From contig NZ_CP017269.1 in the NCBI RefSeq assembly GCF_001750685.1, positions 5,311,416 through 5,375,415 on the forward strand: a DNA stretch of 64,000 nucleotides. The letters are read 5' to 3'. The notes beneath the pieces were generated by a model, which was not told the origin of the DNA, made no database searches, and worked only from the letters and a program-made list of their open reading frames with translations. The translations under genes and the position numbers were made by a program. This stretch comes from Geosporobacter ferrireducens (GTDB lineage: Bacteria > Bacillota > Clostridia > Peptostreptococcales > Thermotaleaceae). Positions 43,835 through 51,923 of this stretch are shown here, one piece after another (position 1 is the stretch's first letter; every line of letters begins with the position of its first letter).

Positions 43835-43863
43835 TTGACATATAAATACTTCTAATGTAGAAT
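43835..43863 (+). promoter_or_regulatory. Promoter of the marR gene
   Basis: TTGACA (43835-43840), 17-base spacer and TAGAAT (43858-43863). A MarR-type dyad lies across the spacer and -10, and another lies just after the expected start point. Confidence 0.8.
43850..43862. promoter_or_regulatory. Putative MarR operator 1 (TTC-N7-GAA)
   Basis: TTC at 43850-43852 and GAA at 43860-43862 within an ATACTTC context, covering the -10 side of the marR promoter. Confidence 0.6.
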
Positions 43864-43873
43864 TAAAATATAC

Positions 43874-43886
43874 TTCGATTAAAGAA
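43874..43886. promoter_or_regulatory. Putative MarR operator 2 (TTC-N7-GAA)
   Basis: The block 43870-43891 (ATACTTCGATTAAAGAACTA plus TT) differs by only one base from a block before the first arsA-like gene. It sits about 10-25 bases after the -10 element. Confidence 0.7.
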
Positions 43887-43907
43887 CTATTTCAAGGAGA
43901 ATGCTTA

Positions 43908-44408
43908 ATGTCACCCAATGAAGGATTTGGTTTTGAGCCGATAATTTTTAGTTATATTGACGAATTAAAAATCTTGTTTTTCCCGGACCAGTGGAGCAGT
44001 GCATTCTTAGATTATTCGAAAAATGAAATCCTCGCTCTTTTGTTTCTCTATAGAAACAAGCGTGCGAATATGACTGAGATTTCAGACTATATCAATGCGC
44101 CTTTGAACACAACTACGGGAGTTATTAGCAGACTGGAAAAAAAATTAATGGTGGAAAGAAAAAGAGATGATGAAGACAGAAGAGTGGTAAATATTGTTTT
44201 GACAGAAAAGGCTGAAGCATTCATAGACCAAGAAAAAAAGATCATTGAATATTATTTTAGGGAAGTATATAAAGTCCTAACGGATGAAGAAAAGCTTGCG
44301 GCTATGAATATATTTAATAAAATTATTTCTATACTAAAACAAGGAAGAAATAAAGAGAAAGAAGAAAATCAGACAGCTAAGAAGGTTAAAAGAATAATTA
44401 TTGAATAG
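43908..44408 (+). CDS. MarR-family transcriptional regulator
   Basis: 166 residues. The winged HTH spans about 50-110: MTEISDYINAPLNTTTGVIS as HTH and RDDEDRRVVNIVLTEKA as the wing with its conserved DxRxx pattern. Dimer helices are at both ends, and the C-terminus has a basic tail (AKKVKRIIIE). ATG 43908 follows AAGGAGA. It heads the ArsA-type cluster, and three related dyads surround it. It is likely a repressor that also controls the ATPase operon; its inducer is unknown. Confidence 0.88.
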   Translation: MSPNEGFGFEPIIFSYIDELKILFFPDQWSSAFLDYSKNEILALLFLYRNKRANMTEISDYINAPLNTTTGVISRLEKKLMVERKRDDEDRRVVNIVLTEKAEAFIDQEKKIIEYYFREVYKVLTDEEKLAAMNIFNKIISILKQGRNKEKEENQTAKKVKRIIIE

Positions 44409-44441
44409 CTTAGGATACTAAGTTATTTTTTGGCAAAATAC

Positions 44442-44454
44442 TTCGATAAAAGAA
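44442..44454. promoter_or_regulatory. Putative MarR operator 3 (TTC-N7-GAA) before the ATPase operon
   Basis: The block 44438-44459 repeats operator 2 with one change (GATAAAA in place of GATTAAA). It lies 33-45 bases before the first ATPase start. Confidence 0.7.
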
Positions 44455-44486
44455 CTATTCTAGAAAAGAATTATAGGAGGTATCGT

Positions 44487-45653
44487 ATGGGGAGAATAAT
44501 AATTTTTACAGGAAAAGGCGGAGTAGGAAAAACTACTACTGCAGCAGCACATGCAGTCAAAGCTGCAAAAGAAGGGATGAGAACTTTAATTGTAAGCACG
44601 GATATGGCGCATAACTTAAGTGATTTATTCATGAAAGAAATAAAAGAAGAACCTGCGGAAATATTCGATAATCTTTTTGCATTGGAAATAGATTCAAATT
44701 ATGAGATGAATAGACATTACGGAAGTATTTCAGAAGCTTTTAAAAATATGATCTCCTTCAAAAATGCAAAAGATGAGGAGATAATGGAAGATATTGTTGT
44801 ATTTCCAGGTATTGAAGAGTTATTTTCACTATTAAAGATACAAGAATTATATAATCAAAATATTTATGACTTAATCATAGTAGATTGTGCACCAACGGGT
44901 GAAACACTTTCCTTATTAAAATTTCCAGAGCTTTTTTCCTGGTATATGGAAAAGTTATTTCCTATTGGAAAGGTAGCAATGAAAGTATTAAGGCCCATTT
45001 CCAAGGTGGCTTTTAAACTGGATATGCCGAATGAAAATGCAATGAATGATATTGAAAAACTCTATATTAAGCTGGGGATGCTGCAAAGTCTTTTAAAGGA
45101 TAGGGAAATTTGCAGTATACGGCTTGTTACCATACCGGAAAAAATGGTACTAGAGGAAAGCAAGAGAAGCTACATGTATTTAAATTTATATAATTTTAAC
45201 GTGGATGGACTCTATATTAACAGGATCATGCCGGCAGATATAGATAATAGCTTTTTTGATCAATGGAAGCAGATACAAAAAAAATATTTAGACGAAATTC
45301 ACTCAATATTTTCTAATATCCCAATCTATAAAATAAAGTGGTATGAAGTAGATATAAATGGAGTTAGCGGATTAGAGCGAGTGATGGAAGATTCCTTACA
45401 GGATGCAAATCTATTCAAAGTTTTAAAAACAACAGTTAATGAAACATTTGCAAAAACAGAGAATGGCTATCGACTTGATGTTTATATACCTTTTACCAAT
45501 AAAAAAGATTTTGAAATTTTCGAATCCGGAACAGATATTATAGTGAAAATTGGAAATTTCAAAAGAAACATACCTATACCGAATGTCATTAGAAAATACT
45601 CGATAGCTTCAGCTAAGCTAAATGAGGAAGTACTGAGTATCTATTTTGAATAA
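44487..45653 (+). CDS. ArsA/Get3-family ATPase, first copy
   Basis: 388 residues. The deviant Walker A FTGKGGVGKTTTA is at residues 6-18 with the signature lysine before GG. Switch I is VSTDMAHNLSD, switch II is VDCAPTGETLSLLKFPE (about 152), and a C-terminal HSP20-like ArsA domain follows (about 325-388, GYRLDVYIPF). Neither the Get3 zinc CxxC nor the arsenite-binding cysteine triad is evident. Families of this type load tail-anchored or other membrane clients or drive anion pumps. ATG 44487 follows ATAGGAGGTATCGT; the longer frame from 44430 begins inside the regulatory region. Confidence 0.9.
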   Translation: MGRIIIFTGKGGVGKTTTAAAHAVKAAKEGMRTLIVSTDMAHNLSDLFMKEIKEEPAEIFDNLFALEIDSNYEMNRHYGSISEAFKNMISFKNAKDEEIMEDIVVFPGIEELFSLLKIQELYNQNIYDLIIVDCAPTGETLSLLKFPELFSWYMEKLFPIGKVAMKVLRPISKVAFKLDMPNENAMNDIEKLYIKLGMLQSLLKDREICSIRLVTIPEKMVLEESKRSYMYLNLYNFNVDGLYINRIMPADIDNSFFDQWKQIQKKYLDEIHSIFSNIPIYKIKWYEVDINGVSGLERVMEDSLQDANLFKVLKTTVNETFAKTENGYRLDVYIPFTNKKDFEIFESGTDIIVKIGNFKRNIPIPNVIRKYSIASAKLNEEVLSIYFE

Positions 45654-45671
45654 GAGAGGAGGGTGCTTTGG

Positions 45672-45893
45672 ATGAATAAGGAGTTTATTAAGAAAATCAT
45701 TAAAGCTGAAAAATATAAATATGAAGCAATAAAGGAAATATTGCCTACCCATCTCAGAAAAAGAGTAGAAGAGTTTGAGAAAGATGCATTTGAGCTATTT
45801 AAAGATGTTGCATTTGAACTGATGAAAGAGGATATAAAGGAAGAAAAAAGTAAGAAGGCAGTCAAAAAAGTTGATGTGGATTTTTCTTCGTAG
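45672..45893 (+). CDS. Small charged helical protein between two ArsA-type ATPases
   Basis: 73 residues: MNKEFIKKIIKAEKYKYEAI, then LRKRVEEFEKDAFELFKDVA and an acidic-basic tail (KEDIKEEKSKKAVKKVD). It is predicted helical throughout, with no membrane segment or cysteine. ATG 45672 follows AGAGGAGG. It is 18 bases after the first ATPase and 15 bases before the second. It is not a family I recognise. An adaptor for the ATPase pair is plausible, from position only. Confidence 0.7.
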   Translation: MNKEFIKKIIKAEKYKYEAIKEILPTHLRKRVEEFEKDAFELFKDVAFELMKEDIKEEKSKKAVKKVDVDFSS

Positions 45894-45908
45894 ATGGGAG
45901 GGGAAAGT

Positions 45909-47069
45909 ATGAGAATTATATTATATACAGGAAAAGGTGGAGTAGGAAAAACCAGTATAGCAGCTGCTACAGCTTGCAGAATAGCTAATCAAGATAAACG
46001 TGTATTGGTTGTGAGTACAGATCAGGCCCATAGCTTAGGGGATTCATTTGACATGAAGCTTTCCAGTGATCCTCTAAGAATAAGTCATAACCTCTATGGG
46101 ATGGAAATAGATTCTGTTTTAGAGAATGAGCATGCTTGGGCAAATATAAAGAACTATTTTGAAAAGCTAATACTATTACAATCAGATAAAAGCATAGAAG
46201 CTGAAGAATTATTAGTATTCCCAGGTTTTGAAGAATTGTTAGCCTTGCTTAAGATTAAAGATATATACGATGAGGGAAAATATGATGTTTTAATCGTGGA
46301 CTGTGCACCTACAGGAGAGACGATGTCATTGCTTAAATTTCCGGATTTATTTAAATGGTGGATGGAAAAGCTTTTTCCTATTAAAAGAAAAGGAGCGAAG
46401 ATTGCAAAGCCGATCGTCGAAGCTGCTATGAAAATACCTATGCCTACAGATGACATCTTCGATGATATTGAAAAATTGTATGCTAAAATTGATGAACTGC
46501 ACAGTCTTATGCTTGATAAGGATATTGCTAGTATAAGGATTGTCACAACACCAGAAAAGATTGTAGTGAAGGAAGCCAAAAGAAGCTTTTCCTATCTTCA
46601 TTTATTCGATTATAATGTGGATGGCATTATCATCAATAAGATTTTTTCAAAAGACTCTCTAAAGGGGTATTTTGAAAGATGGGAAGACATTCAGAAAGAG
46701 TGCATTGATGATATCCACGCTGGTTTTAAAGGAATCCCGATTTTTAAATTAGAATTAATGGGCGACGAACTTAGAAAATATGAAATGCTTCAAAAAGTCG
46801 GGGATAAAATTTATGGAAATATTCGTCCGGAAGATATCCTTTTTCAGGATAAAATATTTACCATAGAAAAGGAAGCTGAAGGATACAATCTTGCAATCAA
46901 TATGCCTTTTGTAGATAAAAGAGAACTAAAGCTCACTCAAAAGGGTGATGAGCTGACGATATCAATCAAAAATGAGAGAAGAAGTTTTGTACTGCCAACA
47001 AAGCTTCAGTCTAAAGAAGTAGCATACGCGAAATATGATGGGGGTAAGCTGAATATTCATTTTATTTAA
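45909..47069 (+). CDS. ArsA/Get3-family ATPase, second copy
   Basis: 386 residues, same architecture as the first copy. The P-loop YTGKGGVGKTSIAAA is at residues 6-20. STDQAHSLGDSF, VDCAPTGETMSLLKFPD and TTPEKIVVKEAKRSFSYL follow, with an HSP20-like C-terminal domain (about 320-386). The two are paralogues, matching the two halves of a tandem ArsA or the two subunits of a Get3-type dimer. ATG 45909 follows GGGAGGGGAAAGT. The operon ends in a terminator at 47077. Confidence 0.9.
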   Translation: MRIILYTGKGGVGKTSIAAATACRIANQDKRVLVVSTDQAHSLGDSFDMKLSSDPLRISHNLYGMEIDSVLENEHAWANIKNYFEKLILLQSDKSIEAEELLVFPGFEELLALLKIKDIYDEGKYDVLIVDCAPTGETMSLLKFPDLFKWWMEKLFPIKRKGAKIAKPIVEAAMKIPMPTDDIFDDIEKLYAKIDELHSLMLDKDIASIRIVTTPEKIVVKEAKRSFSYLHLFDYNVDGIIINKIFSKDSLKGYFERWEDIQKECIDDIHAGFKGIPIFKLELMGDELRKYEMLQKVGDKIYGNIRPEDILFQDKIFTIEKEAEGYNLAINMPFVDKRELKLTQKGDELTISIKNERRSFVLPTKLQSKEVAYAKYDGGKLNIHFI

Positions 47070-47076
47070 GCTATTC

Positions 47077-47102
47077 AAAAGCCGCAATTTGTGCGGCTTT
47101 TT
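47077..47102 (+). terminator. Intrinsic terminator of the ArsA-type operon
   Basis: AAAAGCCGCA pairs with TGCGGCTTTT around a five-base loop, ending in T. Confidence 0.9.
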
Positions 47103-47211
47103 ACATAGACAAAAAAATCATTTCCAGCTGCTGCTGATTCTTTTAGAAGGTATATAGATACAAATGTGGAAATATTTATTATGGATATGATCTTTTAGGA
47201 GGGTTATAAGA

Positions 47212-47331
47212 ATGCAATCGCTGAGAAATGTATGTTGTTCAAAAGTAAGGGGGCAAATGTTAATAATGTTGTTCATAATGAAGCGTGACTTACAAAAGGG
47301 GGAAGCCATATGCAAAAACGGTCTAAAATAA
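47212..47331 (+). CDS. Possible 39-residue leader ORF overlapping hflK
   Basis: ATG 47212 has AGGAGGG nine bases upstream and opens 39 codons (MQSLRNVCCSKVRGQMLIML then a charged tail), ending 22 bases inside the hflK-like gene in another frame. A coupled leader peptide or a chance frame are both possible. Confidence 0.3.
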   Translation: MQSLRNVCCSKVRGQMLIMLFIMKRDLQKGEAICKNGLK

Positions 47332-48236
47332 TACTCTACCTCATTTTAGGAATCATTCTCGTTTCAAACAGCTGGTATATTGTAAAGACAGGAGAAAAAG
47401 TCCTGGTAGTCAGATTTGGGGAAAATGTACATATAGAAACCACAACGGGACTAAAATTTAAGATACCCTTTATAGACCGTATTGTCAAGTATAATACCGA
47501 TGAATTGCATCAGTTAGAATATGGATTCATATCTCATCAAGAAGGCAATGGCAAAGACAACCGAGCTGTGAAATTGGGGTATACGGATAATCAAGCAGAA
47601 TCCTTATTGCTTACGAAAGGAAGTTATATCGTAAACGGTGAGCTGATTCTACAGTATAAGATCGGAAATATTTATGATTATCATTATAAAGTAGACGATA
47701 AAATAGGAACATTGCGGCTTGCACTCGAAAGTGTAATTAGACGGAATGTCCAAAACAAGAGTCTCGATGATGCTTTATTAAATAAAGAAGTAATATCAGC
47801 TGAGATTTTGCCGGAGATCAGAAAGAAAGTCAATGAATATGCGCTGGGCATAGAAGTAGTAAATGTTGAAATTCAAAACATCAGCGTCCCGAGTGAAGTT
47901 AAATCGGCATATGATGATGTGAATAACGCCAAAAACGAAAAAAGTGGAAGATTAGAAGAAGCCAACAAATATAAGAATTCTATAATCCCTGAAGCAAGAG
48001 CGGAAGCGTATAAAATGGTAGAGGAGGCAAAAGGATATAAATCGGAAAAATTGGGTCAGGCAAAAGGAGATGTTGCAAGCTTTTTACAGGTTTATGAACA
48101 GTATAAAGTTGCTCCTACTGGAACAAAGAAACGATTGTACTTAGAAACAATGGAAAAGGTCTTGAAGAATGCCAAAAATAAATACATTGTTGACATCCAA
48201 GACGGTGCCATCAAATACATTCCAATAGGTCAGTAG
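47310..48236 (+). CDS. hflK: HflK-like SPFH/band 7 membrane protein
   Basis: 308 residues. One N-terminal membrane anchor (about 7-24), then the SPFH core (GEKVLVVRFGENVHIETTTG, GLKFKIPFIDRIVKY) and a helical coiled part with EARAEAYKMVEEAKGYKSEK. HflK and HflC form a cage around the membrane protease FtsH and modulate it. It is followed by an HflC-type gene after 12 bases. ATG 47310 follows AAAGGGGG. No ftsH is in the window. Confidence 0.82.
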   Translation: MQKRSKIILYLILGIILVSNSWYIVKTGEKVLVVRFGENVHIETTTGLKFKIPFIDRIVKYNTDELHQLEYGFISHQEGNGKDNRAVKLGYTDNQAESLLLTKGSYIVNGELILQYKIGNIYDYHYKVDDKIGTLRLALESVIRRNVQNKSLDDALLNKEVISAEILPEIRKKVNEYALGIEVVNVEIQNISVPSEVKSAYDDVNNAKNEKSGRLEEANKYKNSIIPEARAEAYKMVEEAKGYKSEKLGQAKGDVASFLQVYEQYKVAPTGTKKRLYLETMEKVLKNAKNKYIVDIQDGAIKYIPIGQ

Positions 48237-48248
48237 GGGGGAGATTCT

Positions 48249-49538
48249 GTGTTAAAGGGAAACAGGACTAGTTTTAAATTCCCAAAGTTTATTCCAAGTT
48301 ATTTGCCACTTTTATTTGTTTTTGCAACAATAATTTTCGGGTTGAAAAATTCTTTGATCATAACAATACTCATACTCGCAATACAAAACCGAAAAAAGAT
48401 GAAAGGAATATTTTTAAAAAGAATCAATCGTTCGATTGAAAGTTCTAATGAAAAGAACGAAGTAGAAGGAGAAGAAGCTGCATGCAATGATGAGATACCA
48501 AATACCCTTCTGTATCAAGAAAAACAAGGAGGAAGTGCGATGAGAAATTCTAAACTAGGAGATATGCATATCAATTTCAGTCAAATCCCAAACCATTTTC
48601 GATTTGACAAAAAAGCATTAAGCATGGTCTTATTCCTAGTAGGGTTGATCTTTTTATTTAATTTGAGCACCTTTACAGTAGATGAATCTACTACAGTTGT
48701 AGTAAAAACCCTGGGTAACATGAATAAAGTAATTGTAAGCAAGGATAATGCAACAGTCGACATTCAAAACGCTTTAAGACCGGATTTTAAAGACCTGAAA
48801 ATTGTAAAAGATAAAGGATTGTTTTTTAAGATGCCTTTTATACAAGACATAAATCGCTATACGAGTAAATTAATTACTTATGAATCAACAGAGGAACTGG
48901 TTACAACAGGTGATAAAAGACAGTACATGGTTAAATTTTTCGCCCAATATAAAGTCACACATCCTGGGTTATTTGAAGTAAGTATGGGGGGCTTTTCTAA
49001 GGCTAATTCTACGCTGGATAACTTGATTTATCCAGTAATTATTAAAAAGATAAATAAATTGCCAAGTGAAGAGTTTCTAACAAACAAGGAAAGATTATAC
49101 AGCGAATTAGAAGAAAGTAAAAAGGAATTAAATGAGAAAATTGCACTATATGGAATAGAAGTTGATGATATAGAGATTCATAGAACCCTTTTACCTCCGG
49201 CGAACATTGCATCCACATATGATAAGATGATTAAGGAACGCCAAGCGATAGCGCAGCAAATAAGGAGTGAGGGTGATGAGGAATATGATAAGGTGGTGGC
49301 TGATACCGATCGTGAAAAAAAGGAACTGCTAGGTGCAGCGATCGAGGAAAGCGAAGGAATCAGAGGAGAGGCAGATGCTGAGGCACTAAAAATCTACTCG
49401 GAAGCTTTTAGCAAAGATCCCGGGTTTTATGAGTTCTTACGAACACTAAAAGCCTATGAAAATAGCATTGACAGTGATACCATAATCTACCTGGATAAGA
49501 ACAATGAATTATTAAGGATATTTAGCAACGGAAACTAG
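48249..49538 (+). CDS. hflC: HflC-like SPFH protein with N-terminal extension
   Basis: 429 residues. The HflC-like part begins near residue 98: membrane helix (about 124-143, ALSMVLFLVGLIFLFNLSTF), SPFH core (GLFFKMPFIQDINRY), coiled helix with ESEGIRGEADAEALKIYSEA, and the typical ending FYEFLRTLKAYENSI. The first 97 residues add a further membrane segment (about 16-42) and an acidic linker that ordinary HflC proteins lack. An in-frame ATG at 48540 has its own AAGGAGG nine bases upstream and would give a normal 332-residue HflC. GTG start at 48249 after GGGGGGAG. Confidence 0.8.
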   Translation: MLKGNRTSFKFPKFIPSYLPLLFVFATIIFGLKNSLIITILILAIQNRKKMKGIFLKRINRSIESSNEKNEVEGEEAACNDEIPNTLLYQEKQGGSAMRNSKLGDMHINFSQIPNHFRFDKKALSMVLFLVGLIFLFNLSTFTVDESTTVVVKTLGNMNKVIVSKDNATVDIQNALRPDFKDLKIVKDKGLFFKMPFIQDINRYTSKLITYESTEELVTTGDKRQYMVKFFAQYKVTHPGLFEVSMGGFSKANSTLDNLIYPVIIKKINKLPSEEFLTNKERLYSELEESKKELNEKIALYGIEVDDIEIHRTLLPPANIASTYDKMIKERQAIAQQIRSEGDEEYDKVVADTDREKKELLGAAIEESEGIRGEADAEALKIYSEAFSKDPGFYEFLRTLKAYENSIDSDTIIYLDKNNELLRIFSNGN

Positions 49539-49673
49539 CTGGAAAATTCTCCAATAAACATTTTACCGGCGCTGTACGTAAATGCTGGCATTTGAGGATT
49601 AAAGGAAAAGGACTGCTTTAGTGTGTGAAAATTTGACCTGTAAAATTCTAATACCAAATAATACTAGAGGAAG

Positions 49674-49700
49674 GCCGTACACCGTGCGGCTTTTATATTT
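49674..49700 (+). terminator. Intrinsic terminator after hflC
   Basis: GCCGTAC pairs with GTGCGGC around a three-base loop, followed by TTTTATATTTT. Confidence 0.75.
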
Positions 49701-49721
49701 TCTGAAAAAGTTTACGTATAT

Positions 49722-50153
49722 TTATTTTGATAGAAGCTTAGATTCAATGGGACTGGAAAGAATAACCGAGGTTTGGGTATGGCCTCTTTTTTTAATATCA
49801 TCAATCAGACTTTTCAGTTCTCCCATATTTTCTGTAATAACTTTTATGATCACACTAAAACCGCCAGTTACATGATGGCACTCAATTATTTTTTCATTTT
49901 CTTCTGCGTATCGAATGAAAGGCTGATAATTCTCTGGTGAAAGTCCAACGTTAATAAATGCCATAATATTTTTGTTTAATTTTCCCGGAGCGATAATTGC
50001 TTTATATCCTAAAATAACACCATTTTCTTCTAATTTTCTTACCCTTTCCGTGACTGCTGGTGAAGTCATATTTACAGCTTTACCCAAGTCTTTCATAGAG
50101 ATCCTTCCATTCCTTTGCAATATGTCAATAATTCTGTAATCGGTACTATCCAT
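49722..50153 (-). CDS. Lrp/AsnC-family transcriptional regulator
   Basis: 143 residues. The N-terminal HTH (about 1-50: DSTDYRIIDILQRNGRISMK, LGKAVNMTSPAVTERVRKLE) is followed by the RAM effector-binding domain (about 65-140). It is divergent from the carboxyltransferase gene, with a 222-base AT-rich gap between. It may respond to an amino acid and could control that gene; no specific site was identified. Confidence 0.92.
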   Translation of the reverse strand: MDSTDYRIIDILQRNGRISMKDLGKAVNMTSPAVTERVRKLEENGVILGYKAIIAPGKLNKNIMAFINVGLSPENYQPFIRYAEENEKIIECHHVTGGFSVIIKVITENMGELKSLIDDIKKRGHTQTSVILSSPIESKLLSK

Positions 50154-50375
50154 ATGAAAACCCCCTTAAAAAATAAAGAAATATTCTCTATTTTTTTTAT
50201 TTATTAAGATATATTAATTTTAACAATTAATATAACGAATGTACATATACGATTACACTCTATACAATTATAATTGGATACATTTTCGTTACAGGCTGTT
50301 CTGCTTAGAATGGCAATTTCACCACTAAAAATCAGAAAAAAGAAATTATATATAAATATAAAAGGGGAGAATTTG

Positions 50376-51773
50376 ATGAAACAGATAAAAATAACTGAGA
50401 CGGTTTTAAGAGACGCACATCAGTCTTTAATTGCAACAAGAATGAAAACGGAAGAGATGATTCCTATTTTAGAAACCCTTGATCAAGTTGGATATCACTC
50501 CCTTGAGGTATGGGGTGGTGCAACCTTTGATGCCTGCTTAAGATTTTTAAATGAAGATCCGTGGGAAAGACTGAGGCTGATTAGAAAGTCAGTAAAAAAT
50601 ACAAAGCTGCAAATGCTTTTAAGGGGTCAAAATCTCTTGGGATACAAGCATTATGCCGATGATGTGGTTTCTGAATTCGTAAAAAAATCGATTGCCAACG
50701 GCATTGACATTATTAGAATTTTTGATGCTTTAAATGATGTAAGAAACCTTGAAACTGCATTGCGTACAACCAAAAAAGAAAAAGGGCATGTCCAAACAGC
50801 TATTTCTTATACAATTAGTCCCGTACACAATACAGAATATTATATAAAACTAGCAAAGCAAATGGAAGGCATGGGTGCAGATTCTATCTGCATTAAGGAT
50901 ATGTCCGGGATTCTTACTCCCTATAGTGCTTTTGAACTTACTTCAAAGCTAAAAGAAGCTATAAAGATTCCAATTCAGCTGCATACCCATTATACAAGCG
51001 GAGTAGCTTCCATGACATATCTAAAAGCTATAGAGGCTGGTATTGATGTTGTGGATTGCGCAATTTCGCCGATGGCTTTAGGTACATCCCAGCCGCCTAC
51101 AGAGCCGCTGGTGGCTACCCTTCAGGGAACGGGATATGACACAGGTTTAAAACTTGAAGTTTTAAACCAGGTAGCAGAGCATTTTAGACCTATTCGCGAT
51201 CGATACATGGAAAAGGGATTGTTGGATCCAAAAGTGCTGGGGGTTGATGTAAATGCGCTTATTTATCAAGTCCCCGGGGGAATGTTATCTAATTTGGTTT
51301 CCCAGTTAAAGATGCAAAACGCACTCGATAAATATGATGAAGTGCTGAAAGAAGTGCCGCGGGTAAGAGAAGACCTAGGCTATCCACCTCTTGTGACCCC
51401 ACTGAGCCAAATGGTCGGAACCCAGGCAGTATTTAACGTTGTTCTTGGAGAACGATATAAGATGGTACCTAAGGAAATAAAAGCGTATGTAAGAGGTGAA
51501 TACGGAAAACCCGCCGTTGCGATTTCTGAAAGCATTCAAAGAAAAATTATTGGCAATGAAGAAGTCATTGACTGTAGACCTGCTGATTTGATTGCACCGC
51601 AGCTGGAGGATGTTCGAAATGAGATGAAAGCGTATCTGGAGCAGGAAGAAGATGCTTTATCCTATGCATTGTTTCCCCCTGTTGCAATGGAATTCTTTAA
51701 GTTCAGGCAGGCTAAAAAATATAAGATAGATAGTGATTATGCAGATTTTGAAAATAAGAACTATCCGGTATAA
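50376..51773 (+). CDS. oadA: Oxaloacetate decarboxylase / pyruvate carboxylase-type carboxyltransferase subunit
   Basis: 465 residues. The TIM-barrel carboxyltransferase opens TETVLRDAHQSLIATRMKTE. It includes EVWGGATFD, the metal/biotin region IKDMSGILTP with the carbamylated-Lys type motif, and HTHYTSGVAS. The conserved PASTER-like domain at the end is followed directly by the stop: no biotin carrier domain is fused and no biotin-protein gene is adjacent. Partner subunits (biotin carrier, membrane beta subunit or carboxylase) must therefore be elsewhere. ATG 50376 follows AGGGGAGAATTTG. Confidence 0.85.
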   Translation: MKQIKITETVLRDAHQSLIATRMKTEEMIPILETLDQVGYHSLEVWGGATFDACLRFLNEDPWERLRLIRKSVKNTKLQMLLRGQNLLGYKHYADDVVSEFVKKSIANGIDIIRIFDALNDVRNLETALRTTKKEKGHVQTAISYTISPVHNTEYYIKLAKQMEGMGADSICIKDMSGILTPYSAFELTSKLKEAIKIPIQLHTHYTSGVASMTYLKAIEAGIDVVDCAISPMALGTSQPPTEPLVATLQGTGYDTGLKLEVLNQVAEHFRPIRDRYMEKGLLDPKVLGVDVNALIYQVPGGMLSNLVSQLKMQNALDKYDEVLKEVPRVREDLGYPPLVTPLSQMVGTQAVFNVVLGERYKMVPKEIKAYVRGEYGKPAVAISESIQRKIIGNEEVIDCRPADLIAPQLEDVRNEMKAYLEQEEDALSYALFPPVAMEFFKFRQAKKYKIDSDYADFENKNYPV

Positions 51774-51807
51774 AAGGGAGCATTTAATAACTTTATCCAA
51801 AGACTGA

Positions 51808-51835
51808 AAGCCGCACACTGTGCGGCTTCAAATTT
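51808..51835 (+). terminator. Intrinsic terminator after oadA
   Basis: AAGCCGCAC pairs with GTGCGGCTT around ACT, followed by CAAATTTT. Confidence 0.8.
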
Positions 51836-51923
51836 TACCATTCAATTTTGGCAGGAAATAATAAAGAAGATATAGAATGAATAAATGAGGAAACTTATAT
51901 AAACACATAGAGGGGTGATTTTA

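Noticed and set aside
44487..47069. Arsenite resistance operon
   Set aside because: Only ArsA-type ATPases are present; no arsenic regulator, pump, reductase or metallochaperone gene accompanies them, and the known arsenite-binding cysteines are not evident.
50154..50375. T-box or other leader RNA before oadA
   Set aside because: No T-box, S-box, L-box or similar conserved blocks are present; only AT-rich sequence.
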